Source: Alphaproteobacteria bacterium UBA1303 (GTDB lineage: Bacteria > Pseudomonadota > Alphaproteobacteria > Micropepsales > Micropepsaceae). From it: a DNA stretch of 64,000 nt. Below, in pieces: positions 53,112 through 60,929 of the stretch; the first letter of the stretch is position 1; every line of letters begins with the position of its first letter. A program made the position numbers and the translations under genes. The DNA lies in the NCBI GenBank assembly GCA_002307315.1, contig DBTZ01000068.1:23958-87957 (forward strand), read 5' to 3'. The notes below the pieces were generated by a model, which saw nothing but the letters and a program-made list of their open reading frames with translations, searched no databases and was not told where the DNA came from.

Positions 53112-53734
53112 CAGGATAACTCCAACTCTTTGAGAGCATTAAGTCTGTCAACGCAGTTTGGACAGGCTCCGCATGGAATATCGCTGAAGACTTGGCATGA
53201 AAACGTACGACCAATCGGGACCGAAAGCTGTTGTGCGAGCCTTGCGACCTCCGCCTTACTTTTGTCGCGAAAAGGAATGTGAAATCGCACTGGCCCGATA
53301 TTATCAGCCAGCGCGCCAAGATTGTTCAGAAAACCTGCCGAACAATCTATTTCTTTGGCGTGATTACTGTTGATAAAACCACTGTACACCTCTGTCATGT
53401 CGTGGGTTTGAGCTATCGCTGCCGCAGCAGAAAAGAACAGCAACGTTCGATAAGGGATGTACAGGTCATTTGGAATTACGTCCTCGCTCCATAGGTCCGG
53501 CTCGACAATGAGGCGAGAACGTGAACCGCTGAAAACTTGAGAAATGTCGATACGAACTGACTTTTCGGCAATGTCCTTGGGCAAGACGTTCTGAAGGGTA
53601 GTCCATTCGGTGTCGACACAATGTTGACCGTAGTCGAAAAAGACGGGGATAAACGCTTGCTGCTGCGCTCTCAACCAATAGGCGACGGTTGTAGAGTCCA
53701 ATCCTCCTGACGCGAGCAATAGAGCCGGGTTCAT
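53111..53734 (-). CDS. QueC-like enzyme (7-deazaguanine-type ATP-PPase)
   Basis: A 207-residue protein; the ATG at 53734 gives the QueC N-terminus (NPALLLASGGLDSTTVAYWL). The PP-loop SGGLDST is at 9-15, and YIPYRTLLFFSAAAAIA matches the conserved VPxRN helix. Four cysteines (180, 188, 191, 194) form the QueC zinc site. QueC itself makes preQ0 from CDG; homologues Cap9 and QatC act in defence. The rest of the preQ0 pathway is not here. It lies 4 bp after the PfkB/NDT gene stop and is coupled to the HhH gene. Confidence 0.85.
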   Translation of the reverse strand: MNPALLLASGGLDSTTVAYWLRAQQQAFIPVFFDYGQHCVDTEWTTLQNVLPKDIAEKSVRIDISQVFSGSRSRLIVEPDLWSEDVIPNDLYIPYRTLLFFSAAAAIAQTHDMTEVYSGFINSNHAKEIDCSAGFLNNLGALADNIGPVRFHIPFRDKSKAEVARLAQQLSVPIGRTFSCQVFSDIPCGACPNCVDRLNALKELELS

Positions 53735-53738
53735 TGGT

Positions 53739-55067
53739 TCACTCCACGCGGCTAAGGCAATCGAATGTCGCATTCAAACAGGCATCAAGGTCGCGGGAAT
53801 AACAACCACTGCCAGCAATGACCATTGTATTGGCACATTCCCCATCAGGATCAAACACAACAACCGGGAGATTACGTTCGATAGCAAGCCCAATCTCGAC
53901 AAGCGTTCCCGGATCGCGTCCGGTAGGAACTGCAAATACCATGTGGCAGTCATTCAAGAGTTCGACGTCTTTGCGATAAGTGATAGAAAGCGCAAGAGCG
54001 TCAGAGTCCGACGGCAATTCGCCATTTTCGACGACAGGACGTCGTACATTGAAATTATGATATTTGAGCGCTGATATAGCCCTTTCGATTGCCCTGCGGT
54101 CGCTACGTGCAAAGTCGGGAGCAGCTAGATAGATGTTCAGATCCTTTCGTCTTTCCCAGGCTAGACAGGTACCACCGAGATCTTTGATCTGTGTGGCTGA
54201 TAGCTTTAAATCTCGTTGAATATAAGTCTCGAAGGTGTCCGGCTCAGTTGTTTGCGCATAGGCCGAACTTGCAAGAGCAGCCCGCCATGCAGCTTCTGAC
54301 GATCCTTTGTGAAGTTGCGCGACATAAGTCGCATCAAAAACATCGCCGACGCCCACGGAGTTGACCGTAATCCCGAGTTGCGCGGGAATGTTCTCTACAT
54401 GGCCCGACGCAAAGGTGTAGACTCGGCTGCCGCCACGGTTCTCTTTTAAGACCAATGTCTCAGGTTTGAGGAGCGCAAAGTTATGTGCGAGTCCGTCGAT
54501 CCCGGACGAGCTCGTCTTCATAAAAAGCGGAGAGGATGTCGATATAAAAACGGAGCGGATTACCTGCTGAACCGCAGCAATTTTAGCTATATCGTCGACA
54601 TCGTAGGCCACATCGATATGAAGCCGAAGCGACTTTGGCAGCCTGCGGCAAACTTCCGCTAAATCATATCTGCCTGGAAAGATAATCGCGTCGGAGTAAT
54701 CAACAATGGTTGCAGAATCCCAAGCAGCCGATAGCTCGACACGTTTTTCATCTCGGAGCAAATCTTCGTAATGTTGATCGTCGACTTCTGTGGGATCAAA
54801 AATCAGAATGACATTGGGAGCGCCAACAATTTGGCCAAGAACTGAATATTCGACACAGCCAAATTTGACGAGATAGTCCTTGGCTGTCTGCTCCAGATAA
54901 CTAGGAACCACGACTGCGGTCGCAAACGGTATGCCAAGCGCCCAAAGACCTCGTGCTGCATGCACAATTCCCCCGAGTCTCAGCTTATTTTCTTCATTGG
55001 GCGGTGTAATGGTTACATCGACGAAAATTTCGCCGACCAATAGCAGGGAGGGCTGTGGCCCTGTCAT
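53739..55067 (-). CDS. PfkB-family kinase fused to a nucleoside 2-deoxyribosyltransferase-like domain
   Basis: A 442-residue fusion. The N-terminal PfkB/ribokinase-type domain (about 5-300) has LRLGGIVHAARGLWALG and the catalytic GVGDVFDA (239-246, the GAGD motif with Val). The C-terminal domain (about 308-440) has YLAAPDF, RKDVELLNDCHMVFAV and DPGTLVEIGLA with Glu391 in the place of the NDT catalytic Glu. Such enzymes phosphorylate nucleosides and exchange bases on deoxyribose. Its start overlaps the small upstream gene by four bases. Confidence 0.82.
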   Translation of the reverse strand: MTGPQPSLLLVGEIFVDVTITPPNEENKLRLGGIVHAARGLWALGIPFATAVVVPSYLEQTAKDYLVKFGCVEYSVLGQIVGAPNVILIFDPTEVDDQHYEDLLRDEKRVELSAAWDSATIVDYSDAIIFPGRYDLAEVCRRLPKSLRLHIDVAYDVDDIAKIAAVQQVIRSVFISTSSPLFMKTSSSGIDGLAHNFALLKPETLVLKENRGGSRVYTFASGHVENIPAQLGITVNSVGVGDVFDATYVAQLHKGSSEAAWRAALASSAYAQTTEPDTFETYIQRDLKLSATQIKDLGGTCLAWERRKDLNIYLAAPDFARSDRRAIERAISALKYHNFNVRRPVVENGELPSDSDALALSITYRKDVELLNDCHMVFAVPTGRDPGTLVEIGLAIERNLPVVVFDPDGECANTMVIAGSGCYSRDLDACLNATFDCLSRVE

Positions 55068-55450
55068 TTCGGAGAAACCGCAGCGAAATCTGTTGCAACG
55101 ATTGCGGTGGGTGGGCCACTGCTAGAATCGCGGACTGTTCCAACATATCCATAACCGGATTCCAAACAGGCAGCCAAATAATTGAACTGCGTAGGAAGGC
55201 TTCCAACAACCTCGCCGCCATCGGTCAGTGCCACAAGACGCTTCTGCAACGCGATATGGAGCGAAGTGCCGATTGGCGGAGCCGATTTATGGTTCTTGAA
55301 GTAGGTATAATGCTCAACATCTTCCAAGTGGGTGCTGAAGGCACGCTCGCAACGATCACTTTGTGGAGGATTACCGCCGCCCGAACCATTTCCTTTTGCT
55401 CTGCCTGATCCAGGATAATCGGTAAGTTGTCCCGAGCCGCTACTTCCCAT
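55064..55450 (-). CDS. Small Met-Gly-start partner of the QueC-like operon (128 aa)
   Basis: The ATG at 55450 has GGGGGA four bases upstream and starts MGSSGSGQLTDYPGSG, a flexible Gly/Ser-rich arm. An alternative ATG at 55462 also gives Met-Gly. A compact domain follows (CERAFSTHLEDVEHYTYFKN, then TDGGEVVGSLPTQFNYLAAC and YGYVGTV). After Met removal an N-terminal glycine would be free. I recall that QueC-like enzymes in defence systems attach a deazaguanine to a partner protein, which makes this a candidate substrate. The stop overlaps the next start (ATGA). Confidence 0.62.
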   Translation of the reverse strand: MGSSGSGQLTDYPGSGRAKGNGSGGGNPPQSDRCERAFSTHLEDVEHYTYFKNHKSAPPIGTSLHIALQKRLVALTDGGEVVGSLPTQFNYLAACLESGYGYVGTVRDSSSGPPTAIVATDFAAVSPK

Positions 55451-55528
55451 GTGTTCCCCCATGCCGCTAGCGCGCAGCGAACCGCACTCACTTTCGCGAT
55501 GCAGTCATCACTTGGTTGTAGGAGAAAT

Positions 55529-55549
55529 ATTATATCTCGTCTAGCGAGA
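55529..55549 (-). promoter_or_regulatory. Promoter and inverted repeat of the QueC-like operon
   Basis: On the minus strand a consensus -10 TATAAT lies at 55534-55529, directly after an inverted repeat TCTCG-N5-CGAGA (55549-55535). No good -35 is visible, so an activator may bind the repeat. The leader would be about 70 nt to the ATG at 55450. Confidence 0.4.
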
Positions 55550-55710
55550 ATGTTTTGAGCACCAATCCGTCTCGTCAAAATGCGGAGCATTGCCCTATAG
55601 GCATCATAACACGCCGTCATCGAGCACGTGAGAGAGCGACTTTCCTCACTACGATAAAAGGGGCAGCTATCGATCATATCGACGAAAGTGGGGTCAAACG
55701 CAGAAACTTA

Positions 55711-55784
55711 TATACGCTTTTCCGTATGTGCTTGATTTATACGGAAATTCGTATATTGACGAATTATGCGGAAAAGCGTATATT
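55711..55784 (+). promoter_or_regulatory. Promoter and three evenly spaced operators of hipBA copy 2
   Basis: Three near-palindromes of about 18 bp (TATACGCTTTTCCGTATG at 55711, TATACGGAAATTCGTATA at 55738, TATGCGGAAAAGCGTATA at 55765) start exactly 27 bp apart. The promoter TTGACG (55756-55761), 17 bp, TATATT (55779-55784) is overlapped by the second and third. The hipB ATG is at 55803, so the leader is very short. Confidence 0.7.
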
Positions 55785-55802
55785 ATGGGCAGAGGTGTCC
55801 CC

Positions 55803-56051
55803 ATGAACTCTGCTTCCAGAACGCCGAAACAACTCGGCACAGAGCTTCGCCGTTACCGCAAGAAGAATGGTCTGACGCAAGCCGACTTGAGTAACAAGAT
55901 CGGCAAACGCCAAGCGACTATTTCCAATTTGGAGGTCGAAGGCAGCGGTGCGCTTGAAACGCTGTTTGCCGTCCTTTCCGCGCTTGACCTCGAACTCGCC
56001 GTGCGCCCCCGATCCAAAGGTGAGGGTGTTAAGCTAGGGGATATCTTTTGA
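55803..56051 (+). CDS. hipB: HipB-like antitoxin (XRE helix-turn-helix), copy 2
   Basis: An 82-residue protein that is mostly the helix-turn-helix domain (LGTELRRYRKKNGLTQADLS, then KRQATISNLE). The ATG at 55803 follows AGAGG. The stop and the hipA start share a base (TGATG). Three operators with 27-bp period lie upstream, consistent with cooperative autorepression. It is not closely alike in sequence to copy 1. Confidence 0.88.
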   Translation: MNSASRTPKQLGTELRRYRKKNGLTQADLSNKIGKRQATISNLEVEGSGALETLFAVLSALDLELAVRPRSKGEGVKLGDIF

Positions 56052-57373
56052 TGGCGCGCCGTCGCAAATCCGGGCGGCTGAACGTTTTTCTCAACAGTCG
56101 TCTTGTCGGACAGCTCAATCGTGAAGCGTCTGGCGCCATCGATTTTCTCTACGACCCAAGCTGGCTCGCATGGGAGCACACCTTACCGGTTTCGCTTTCT
56201 TTGCCACTTCGCGAAGATCGCTACATTGGTGCGCCTGTCGCTGCCGTCTTCGATAATCTGCTTCCTGATAATGCTCTTATTCGGAAAACAATCGCTTCGC
56301 GCGTTGAGGCAGAAGGCACGGATGCCTTTAGTCTACTGTTTGCTCTTGGACGCGATTGCGTAGGCGCACTGCAATTTTTACCGGATGATGTAACTCCTGG
56401 CCCCGCAGGCGTCATCGATGGCACGCCGGTCAACAATGAGGAGATTGCCCATATCGTCGCTAACCTCTCTCAATCCCCTCTTGGCCTTGAGAAGGACGAC
56501 GAGTTCCGCATTTCCATCGCTGGCGCCCAAGAAAAAACAGCCCTTTTGCGCCATGATGGGAAATGGCTGAAGCCAAACGGCACGACCGCAACGACCCATA
56601 TTCTAAAGCCGCAGATCGGGAAGTTACCGAACGGACTCGATCTATCGAACTCCGTCGAAAACGAATTTTTCTGCTTAAGGCTGACCAAGGCAATGGGGCT
56701 GCCGAGCGCGGAAGTCGAGATAGCCACTTTCGGCGATAAGAAGGTTCTGGTTGTCGAGCGGTTTGATCGCCTTTTCACGCATGACGGAAGGCTGCTGCGC
56801 ATCCCACAGGAAGATTGCTGCCAAGCACTATCCGTTCCTTGGACAACGAAATACGAAAATGAAGGTGGCCCCGGTATTCAGCAAATCATGGGTCTTCTTG
56901 TCGGCAGCGATGAGGCTCTTGCAGACCGGCAGCGCTTCTTGAAGGAAAATATTGTTTTTTGGCTTTTGGCCGCAACCGACGGCCACGCCAAAAACTTCAG
57001 CATCAGACTGGCCCCGGGCGGCGGGTACAGTCTGACGCCCCTTTATGATGTCCTCTCTGCTCAACCGAGTATCGACGCCAAACAGATTGCCCGGAACAAG
57101 GTGAAGCTGGCTATGGCCGTCGGCCACAATCGCCACTACGTCATTGACAAGATCACGGGGCGCCACTTTGCCCAAAGCGCAGAAAAGGCAGGGTTAGGCC
57201 ATGAGCTGGCGCTGGCCGTGATCGACGATGTTCTGAACTGCGGGCCCGCTGCAATGAAGTCCACGCTGGAAGAATTACCCAGCTCATTTCCTGCGGCCGT
57301 CGTAGAGTCGATTTCGAAGGCATTCTCTCTTCGCTTGGCAGAGCTTCAGCGATCACGGGATGTTATGAATTAG
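56051..57373 (+). CDS. hipA: HipA-like serine/threonine kinase toxin, copy 2
   Basis: A 440-residue kinase. It begins RRRKSGRLNVFLNSRLVGQL, has the HipA N-terminal block FDNLLPDN, the phosphate loop ISIAGAQEKTAL, the catalytic Asp in LLAATDGHAKNFSI and the metal Asp in PLYDVLS. This is the classic HipA layout, longer and more canonical than copy 1. It is coupled to hipB by TGATG. A restriction-type nuclease gene follows 23 bp later on the same strand and may be in the same transcript. Confidence 0.92.
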   Translation: MARRRKSGRLNVFLNSRLVGQLNREASGAIDFLYDPSWLAWEHTLPVSLSLPLREDRYIGAPVAAVFDNLLPDNALIRKTIASRVEAEGTDAFSLLFALGRDCVGALQFLPDDVTPGPAGVIDGTPVNNEEIAHIVANLSQSPLGLEKDDEFRISIAGAQEKTALLRHDGKWLKPNGTTATTHILKPQIGKLPNGLDLSNSVENEFFCLRLTKAMGLPSAEVEIATFGDKKVLVVERFDRLFTHDGRLLRIPQEDCCQALSVPWTTKYENEGGPGIQQIMGLLVGSDEALADRQRFLKENIVFWLLAATDGHAKNFSIRLAPGGGYSLTPLYDVLSAQPSIDAKQIARNKVKLAMAVGHNRHYVIDKITGRHFAQSAEKAGLGHELALAVIDDVLNCGPAAMKSTLEELPSSFPAAVVESISKAFSLRLAELQRSRDVMN

Positions 57374-57396
57374 GATACCAGCGCAATCATGGACGC

Positions 57397-58362
57397 ATGA
57401 CGAAGGATGAATTTGCCCGCGTCGCCGATTTGCTACGGCATTTCGAGCGCGAAGGACCGGACAACCCGCAACAAGGCGAGCGCCTTATTGCGGAAGTTTT
57501 TCGTGTCTGCGGGCAAGATGTGGTTGAATCCGGGTTCGTCGAGTCCGACGATGGAATCGATTGCTACTATCGGACCACCATTGCGGGGAAACCTCAGACA
57601 GTTGGCGTCGAAGTCAAGGCTGGTCGTCAACTGGTTGACGCCTCTGCCGTTATGCGCGCCCTGAACCTGCATACAATTGGGCGCTTCGATCGAATGATGA
57701 TTGTTTCGCGCTCGGGGTTTACGAGTGAGGCACAGGCACAGGCGGAATCGCTGGGCGTCGGTAAACTCGACCTGCTTGATCCTGTTAGTCTGCGAAATTG
57801 GATTGCCAGCGAGAATGTGTCCCCCCCAGTGCAGCTCTCCCGCACCGATCTCATTCTAACAACTGCTATGCGCGAGCTTGCCTTGGTAATAGCGGAGCAC
57901 CCGGAGGAGCTCTGGAATGTTGAATGGCGCGAACTCGAAAAAATCCTGCGCGAGGCCTTCGATGGTATCGGATATGAATCGAAGCTGACGCGCCCTGCAA
58001 AAGACGGCGGCTTTGATTTGGAACTCACGGCCTGGGATAATGGCAAAAAGCAGACTTATCTTGTCGAAGTGAAGCATTGGACGACGGATAAGCCAGGAAA
58101 GGGCGCCGTGAAGAAGTTGATAGGTGTGACAGCATCAAAATCAGCTACTGGAGGCCTTCTAATTTCCTCGTCGGGTTTCACTTCGACCGCCTATGAAGGA
58201 TGGGCAGAATATGAAAAACCGGAGCGCATTCGGTTGGGTGGGGGCGAGAAGATAGTATCTCTGTGCAAGCTGTATAAGCGCACCAATAAGCCGTTCTGGG
58301 TTCCGATTGACACGCCGCTTGAGACCCTCTTCGAGGGAACGCGACGGCTTGACGGAAAATAG
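57397..58362 (+). CDS. Tandem Mrr/RecB-like restriction endonuclease
   Basis: A 321-residue protein with two PD-(D/E)xK nuclease modules. The first has DGIDCYYRTT and VGVEVKAG (Asp55, Glu72, Lys74). The second has KDGGFDLELTA and YLVEVKHW (Asp207, Glu224, Lys226). Each is followed by a similar strand and SGFTS (MIVSRSGFTSEA, LLISSSGFTSTA), so the protein looks like an internal duplication of an Mrr-type catalytic domain. Mrr proteins cut modified or foreign DNA. It is 23 bp after hipA copy 2. Confidence 0.8.
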   Translation: MTKDEFARVADLLRHFEREGPDNPQQGERLIAEVFRVCGQDVVESGFVESDDGIDCYYRTTIAGKPQTVGVEVKAGRQLVDASAVMRALNLHTIGRFDRMMIVSRSGFTSEAQAQAESLGVGKLDLLDPVSLRNWIASENVSPPVQLSRTDLILTTAMRELALVIAEHPEELWNVEWRELEKILREAFDGIGYESKLTRPAKDGGFDLELTAWDNGKKQTYLVEVKHWTTDKPGKGAVKKLIGVTASKSATGGLLISSSGFTSTAYEGWAEYEKPERIRLGGGEKIVSLCKLYKRTNKPFWVPIDTPLETLFEGTRRLDGK

Positions 58363-58404
58363 AGGGTTAGGCGACCGACACCCGTTGGGCCAACGCACGA
58401 CGGG

Positions 58405-59964
58405 TTACTGATGCGCAATCTTCTTCTTCGTGACGCGATAGCCATAGGCCTCTAAACGCCGTCGCGCATTCCGCAGACCAACCTTGCTGAAGAATGGTAT
58501 GTCGAGTGGGTTATGGGACTTGCTAATGATCCCAAATACAATTTCGTATTCGCCTGCAACTGGACGTGTGCGAGCGTTCGGCAACTTATACCCGGCAGGT
58601 AACTTTCTATTCAGTGCCACTCTAAAATTCGCATCTTGAAGGAATAATTCAGCCGAAACGACACCTTGTGCAAATAGGTGACTGAGCTGAGTGGAGCCGC
58701 CGTACCGCTTGATGTGCACAAGTTTCTTATCACGCGTAGCAAGATCGCAGAATTCTATACTGCTATGACCGCCACCGTAGGAGATCATTTGCCGGTCCAT
58801 GCTGCATGAATCGGGCACGACAGCAGGCAGATGATCGTTATAGGCACCTTCGGTAGCGTGAGTGTATGCCGGAAGTACCAGAGTGGATTCAGGAAGCGTC
58901 GTGAAATCTTGCTTTACGATAGCCGCGAAGTCGTTGATCACCTCGTACCATTTGCCATTGTTGAGCACATAAACCATTCCGTTGTGATCGACTTCGGCGC
59001 AAACGCACTTATAAGCACTCCAATGGTCGGCGGGCTCGTCGGTTGTCGCCGAAATTAGATGGATTGGCGTTTGCTTGAGAATATCGATAGTTACTGGTTC
59101 ATCTTGCAGCGTTTGTAGAAATTCGTGGGTATCAAGATCAGTCTTCAATGGCGATCTTTTTGCTTGCCTATAGCGAAAGCCTCCGACATCCATCCAATCA
59201 ACAATTTCGGGCGTTGCCATCCACAGATTGTCGAATTGGCCATTATTTAGCGCATCGACGATGTGATTATCCAGCGTCTGAGTGAGCGCGCTGTTTCGAA
59301 CCTGTTTGATCTGGTCAATCCAACCGAAGTTCGCCTTGTACTCATCGCTGAGATAGCGTTGAAGGCAGATGAGCAGAAAGTCCTTGATATTCGAAGCGTC
59401 AACTTTGACGTTGACGCTCAACGCATCACGACCGGAAATAGTTTTTCCAAGCTCTGAGACGCGAGATCGACCAGTTACTGCACTCACTAAGTCTTGTTCG
59501 ATATCGATTCCAAAATCAGCGACAACACTCTCGCGGCTCATTTGTTCGCGAGACTGTTTAGGCACGGAGCCAAGCGTTGTTTTGTCAATGCTGCGAATGC
59601 TTTGGTGGTCAACCGAGTTCAGAACTACCTTCAATCCGAACCGCTCTTCGATCACATCGTCGTTCAGTAAGTGACGGCCAAAGCCAAACAACACGGCAAA
59701 AATATATGGCTTTTGTTCTTGCGTGACTTGGACAAGAAGCGCGCCTTTCGCACTGGAAGTCAGCAAGCGCAATCCTGCCGCTGTTAATAGTTCGCCGAAG
59801 AAATTACCTAGCCAATCCGGCGGTCGGGGGTGTGAATCCTCTACGTAGAAGGTTCCTATGTTAGCAAGATCGACGGCATGGCTATCGGGCACGACGATCT
59901 GATCGAAGCGCGTGAACTCAGATTTGATAAGGCAGATGCTGAGTTTGTTCGTTTTTGCCGCCAT
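58405..59964 (-). CDS. DUF6119/TIGR04141 family sporadically distributed protein
   Basis: A 519-residue protein. MAAKTNKLSICLIKSEFTRF, then WLGNFFGELLTAAGLRLLTS, IFAVLFGFGRHLL and YSAYKC-type positions near HWSAYKCVCAEVDHNGMVYVL match the TIGR04141/DUF6119 family, which occurs patchily in bacteria, often in defence islands. No catalytic motif is evident by eye. It is convergent with the Mrr-like gene. Its role is unknown; a standalone anti-phage function is plausible but not shown. Confidence 0.75.
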   Translation of the reverse strand: MAAKTNKLSICLIKSEFTRFDQIVVPDSHAVDLANIGTFYVEDSHPRPPDWLGNFFGELLTAAGLRLLTSSAKGALLVQVTQEQKPYIFAVLFGFGRHLLNDDVIEERFGLKVVLNSVDHQSIRSIDKTTLGSVPKQSREQMSRESVVADFGIDIEQDLVSAVTGRSRVSELGKTISGRDALSVNVKVDASNIKDFLLICLQRYLSDEYKANFGWIDQIKQVRNSALTQTLDNHIVDALNNGQFDNLWMATPEIVDWMDVGGFRYRQAKRSPLKTDLDTHEFLQTLQDEPVTIDILKQTPIHLISATTDEPADHWSAYKCVCAEVDHNGMVYVLNNGKWYEVINDFAAIVKQDFTTLPESTLVLPAYTHATEGAYNDHLPAVVPDSCSMDRQMISYGGGHSSIEFCDLATRDKKLVHIKRYGGSTQLSHLFAQGVVSAELFLQDANFRVALNRKLPAGYKLPNARTRPVAGEYEIVFGIISKSHNPLDIPFFSKVGLRNARRRLEAYGYRVTKKKIAHQ

Positions 59965-60262
59965 AACAAGATGCTACTATGGGTTGCGCTGAGTCGCGAG
60001 TAGCTCAACGTGCGGCAATCCGGCTCGCACAACTTTTAAATTGGCGTCGCAGTGTTCACATCGATCCGTGTGTATCTACCACTTATGCTCGGCGATCCTG
60101 CGCTCGTGCGCGGGACGCTAGATGTCTGCGATTGATCCAAATAATTCAAACCTGCTGTGAGGTAATGGTTGCCAAAGCAGCTATTGCACCTTCGTTCCTA
60201 CCAAGATTGGAGAGGAATTAGGGGAGTGGCGAGCATATAACGCATTGAATATACGAATAAAG
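59965..60262. other. Intergenic region before abiE
   Basis: About 300 bp divergent region between the DUF6119 gene and abiEi. I see no gene and no RNA gene here; short open frames lack ribosome-binding sites. Confidence 0.5.
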
Positions 60263-60307
60263 TTCCGTATTGTCGGCAGTTATTGACTAACTGCCGACAA
60301 TATGGAA
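60263..60307 (+). promoter_or_regulatory. Inverted-repeat operator of abiE
   Basis: TTCCGTATTGTCGGCAGTTA (60263-60282), a 5-bp spacer and TAACTGCCGACAATATGGAA (60288-60307) form a 20-bp inverted repeat with one mismatch. A -35-like TTGACT lies at its centre (60283-60288). The abiEi ATG is 11 bp downstream. AbiEi proteins are known to bind inverted repeats and repress their own promoter. Confidence 0.7.
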
Positions 60308-60317
60308 CAATAAGCTT

Positions 60318-60929
60318 ATGTTTGAAGCTCATACAGTTGCGGATCGAGCCGTTGAGATAGCGCGTAAGCAGGGCGTCGCGCGGGCAAGTGATTTCCGTGC
60401 CGCTGGTATTCCGGCCATCTATCTCAGGCGGCTCTGTGCGCAAGGCCGCCTTGTGCGCCTGGGGCGTGGGCTTTATCAGGTTGCCGAATTCAGCGATTTT
60501 CATGTCGCGCACGATCTGGCAGAGGTGGCGCGACGCGCGCCCCATGCCGTCGTTTGCCTTCTGTCGGCGCTGCGTCTGCACGATCTGACGACCCAGCTTC
60601 CGCAAGCGGTTTGGATTGCCATCGATCACAAAGCGCGCCCGCCGATGAATTCACCGATCAAGCTGGAAATTGTTCGCGCGTCAGGCCAAGCCTTAACGGA
60701 AGGGAAAACCACCACTCAGATCGAAGGGGTCTCGGTGCCGGTTTATAGCCCCGCCAAGACCGTTGCCGATTGCTTCAAGTATCGCAGCCGTGTAGGGCTC
60801 GACGTAGCTATCGAGGCGCTCAAAGATTCCCTGAACAAACGCAAAGCGACGCAGACGGAGATTTGGCATTTTGCCGAACTCTGCCGCGTACAAAACGTCA
60901 TGCGTCCGTACCTTGAGGCTCTCACATGA
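60318..60929 (+). CDS. abiEi: AbiEi-type antitoxin
   Basis: A 203-residue protein. The N-terminal winged helix-turn-helix (VADRAVEIARKQGVARASDF, then YLRRLCAQGRLVRLGRGLYQ) is followed by the AbiEi core (VVCLLSALRLHDLTTQLPQA, PVYSPAKTVADCFKYRSRVG). It neutralises AbiEii without direct contact in the known systems and represses the operon. It overlaps abiEii by four bases. Confidence 0.9.
   Translation: MFEAHTVADRAVEIARKQGVARASDFRAAGIPAIYLRRLCAQGRLVRLGRGLYQVAEFSDFHVAHDLAEVARRAPHAVVCLLSALRLHDLTTQLPQAVWIAIDHKARPPMNSPIKLEIVRASGQALTEGKTTTQIEGVSVPVYSPAKTVADCFKYRSRVGLDVAIEALKDSLNKRKATQTEIWHFAELCRVQNVMRPYLEALT

Noticed and set aside
52446..55067. Type IV CBASS or QatABCD
   Set aside because: The QueC-like and HhH genes fit, but no CD-NTase, CBASS effector, TGT-like, QatA ATPase or QatD TatD gene is in the window, so neither name is used.
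55225..55677. Open frame of 150 codons overlapping the start of the QueC-like operon
   Set aside because: It overlaps the better-supported small gene in another frame, covers the promoter region and has no protein-like pattern past its first part.
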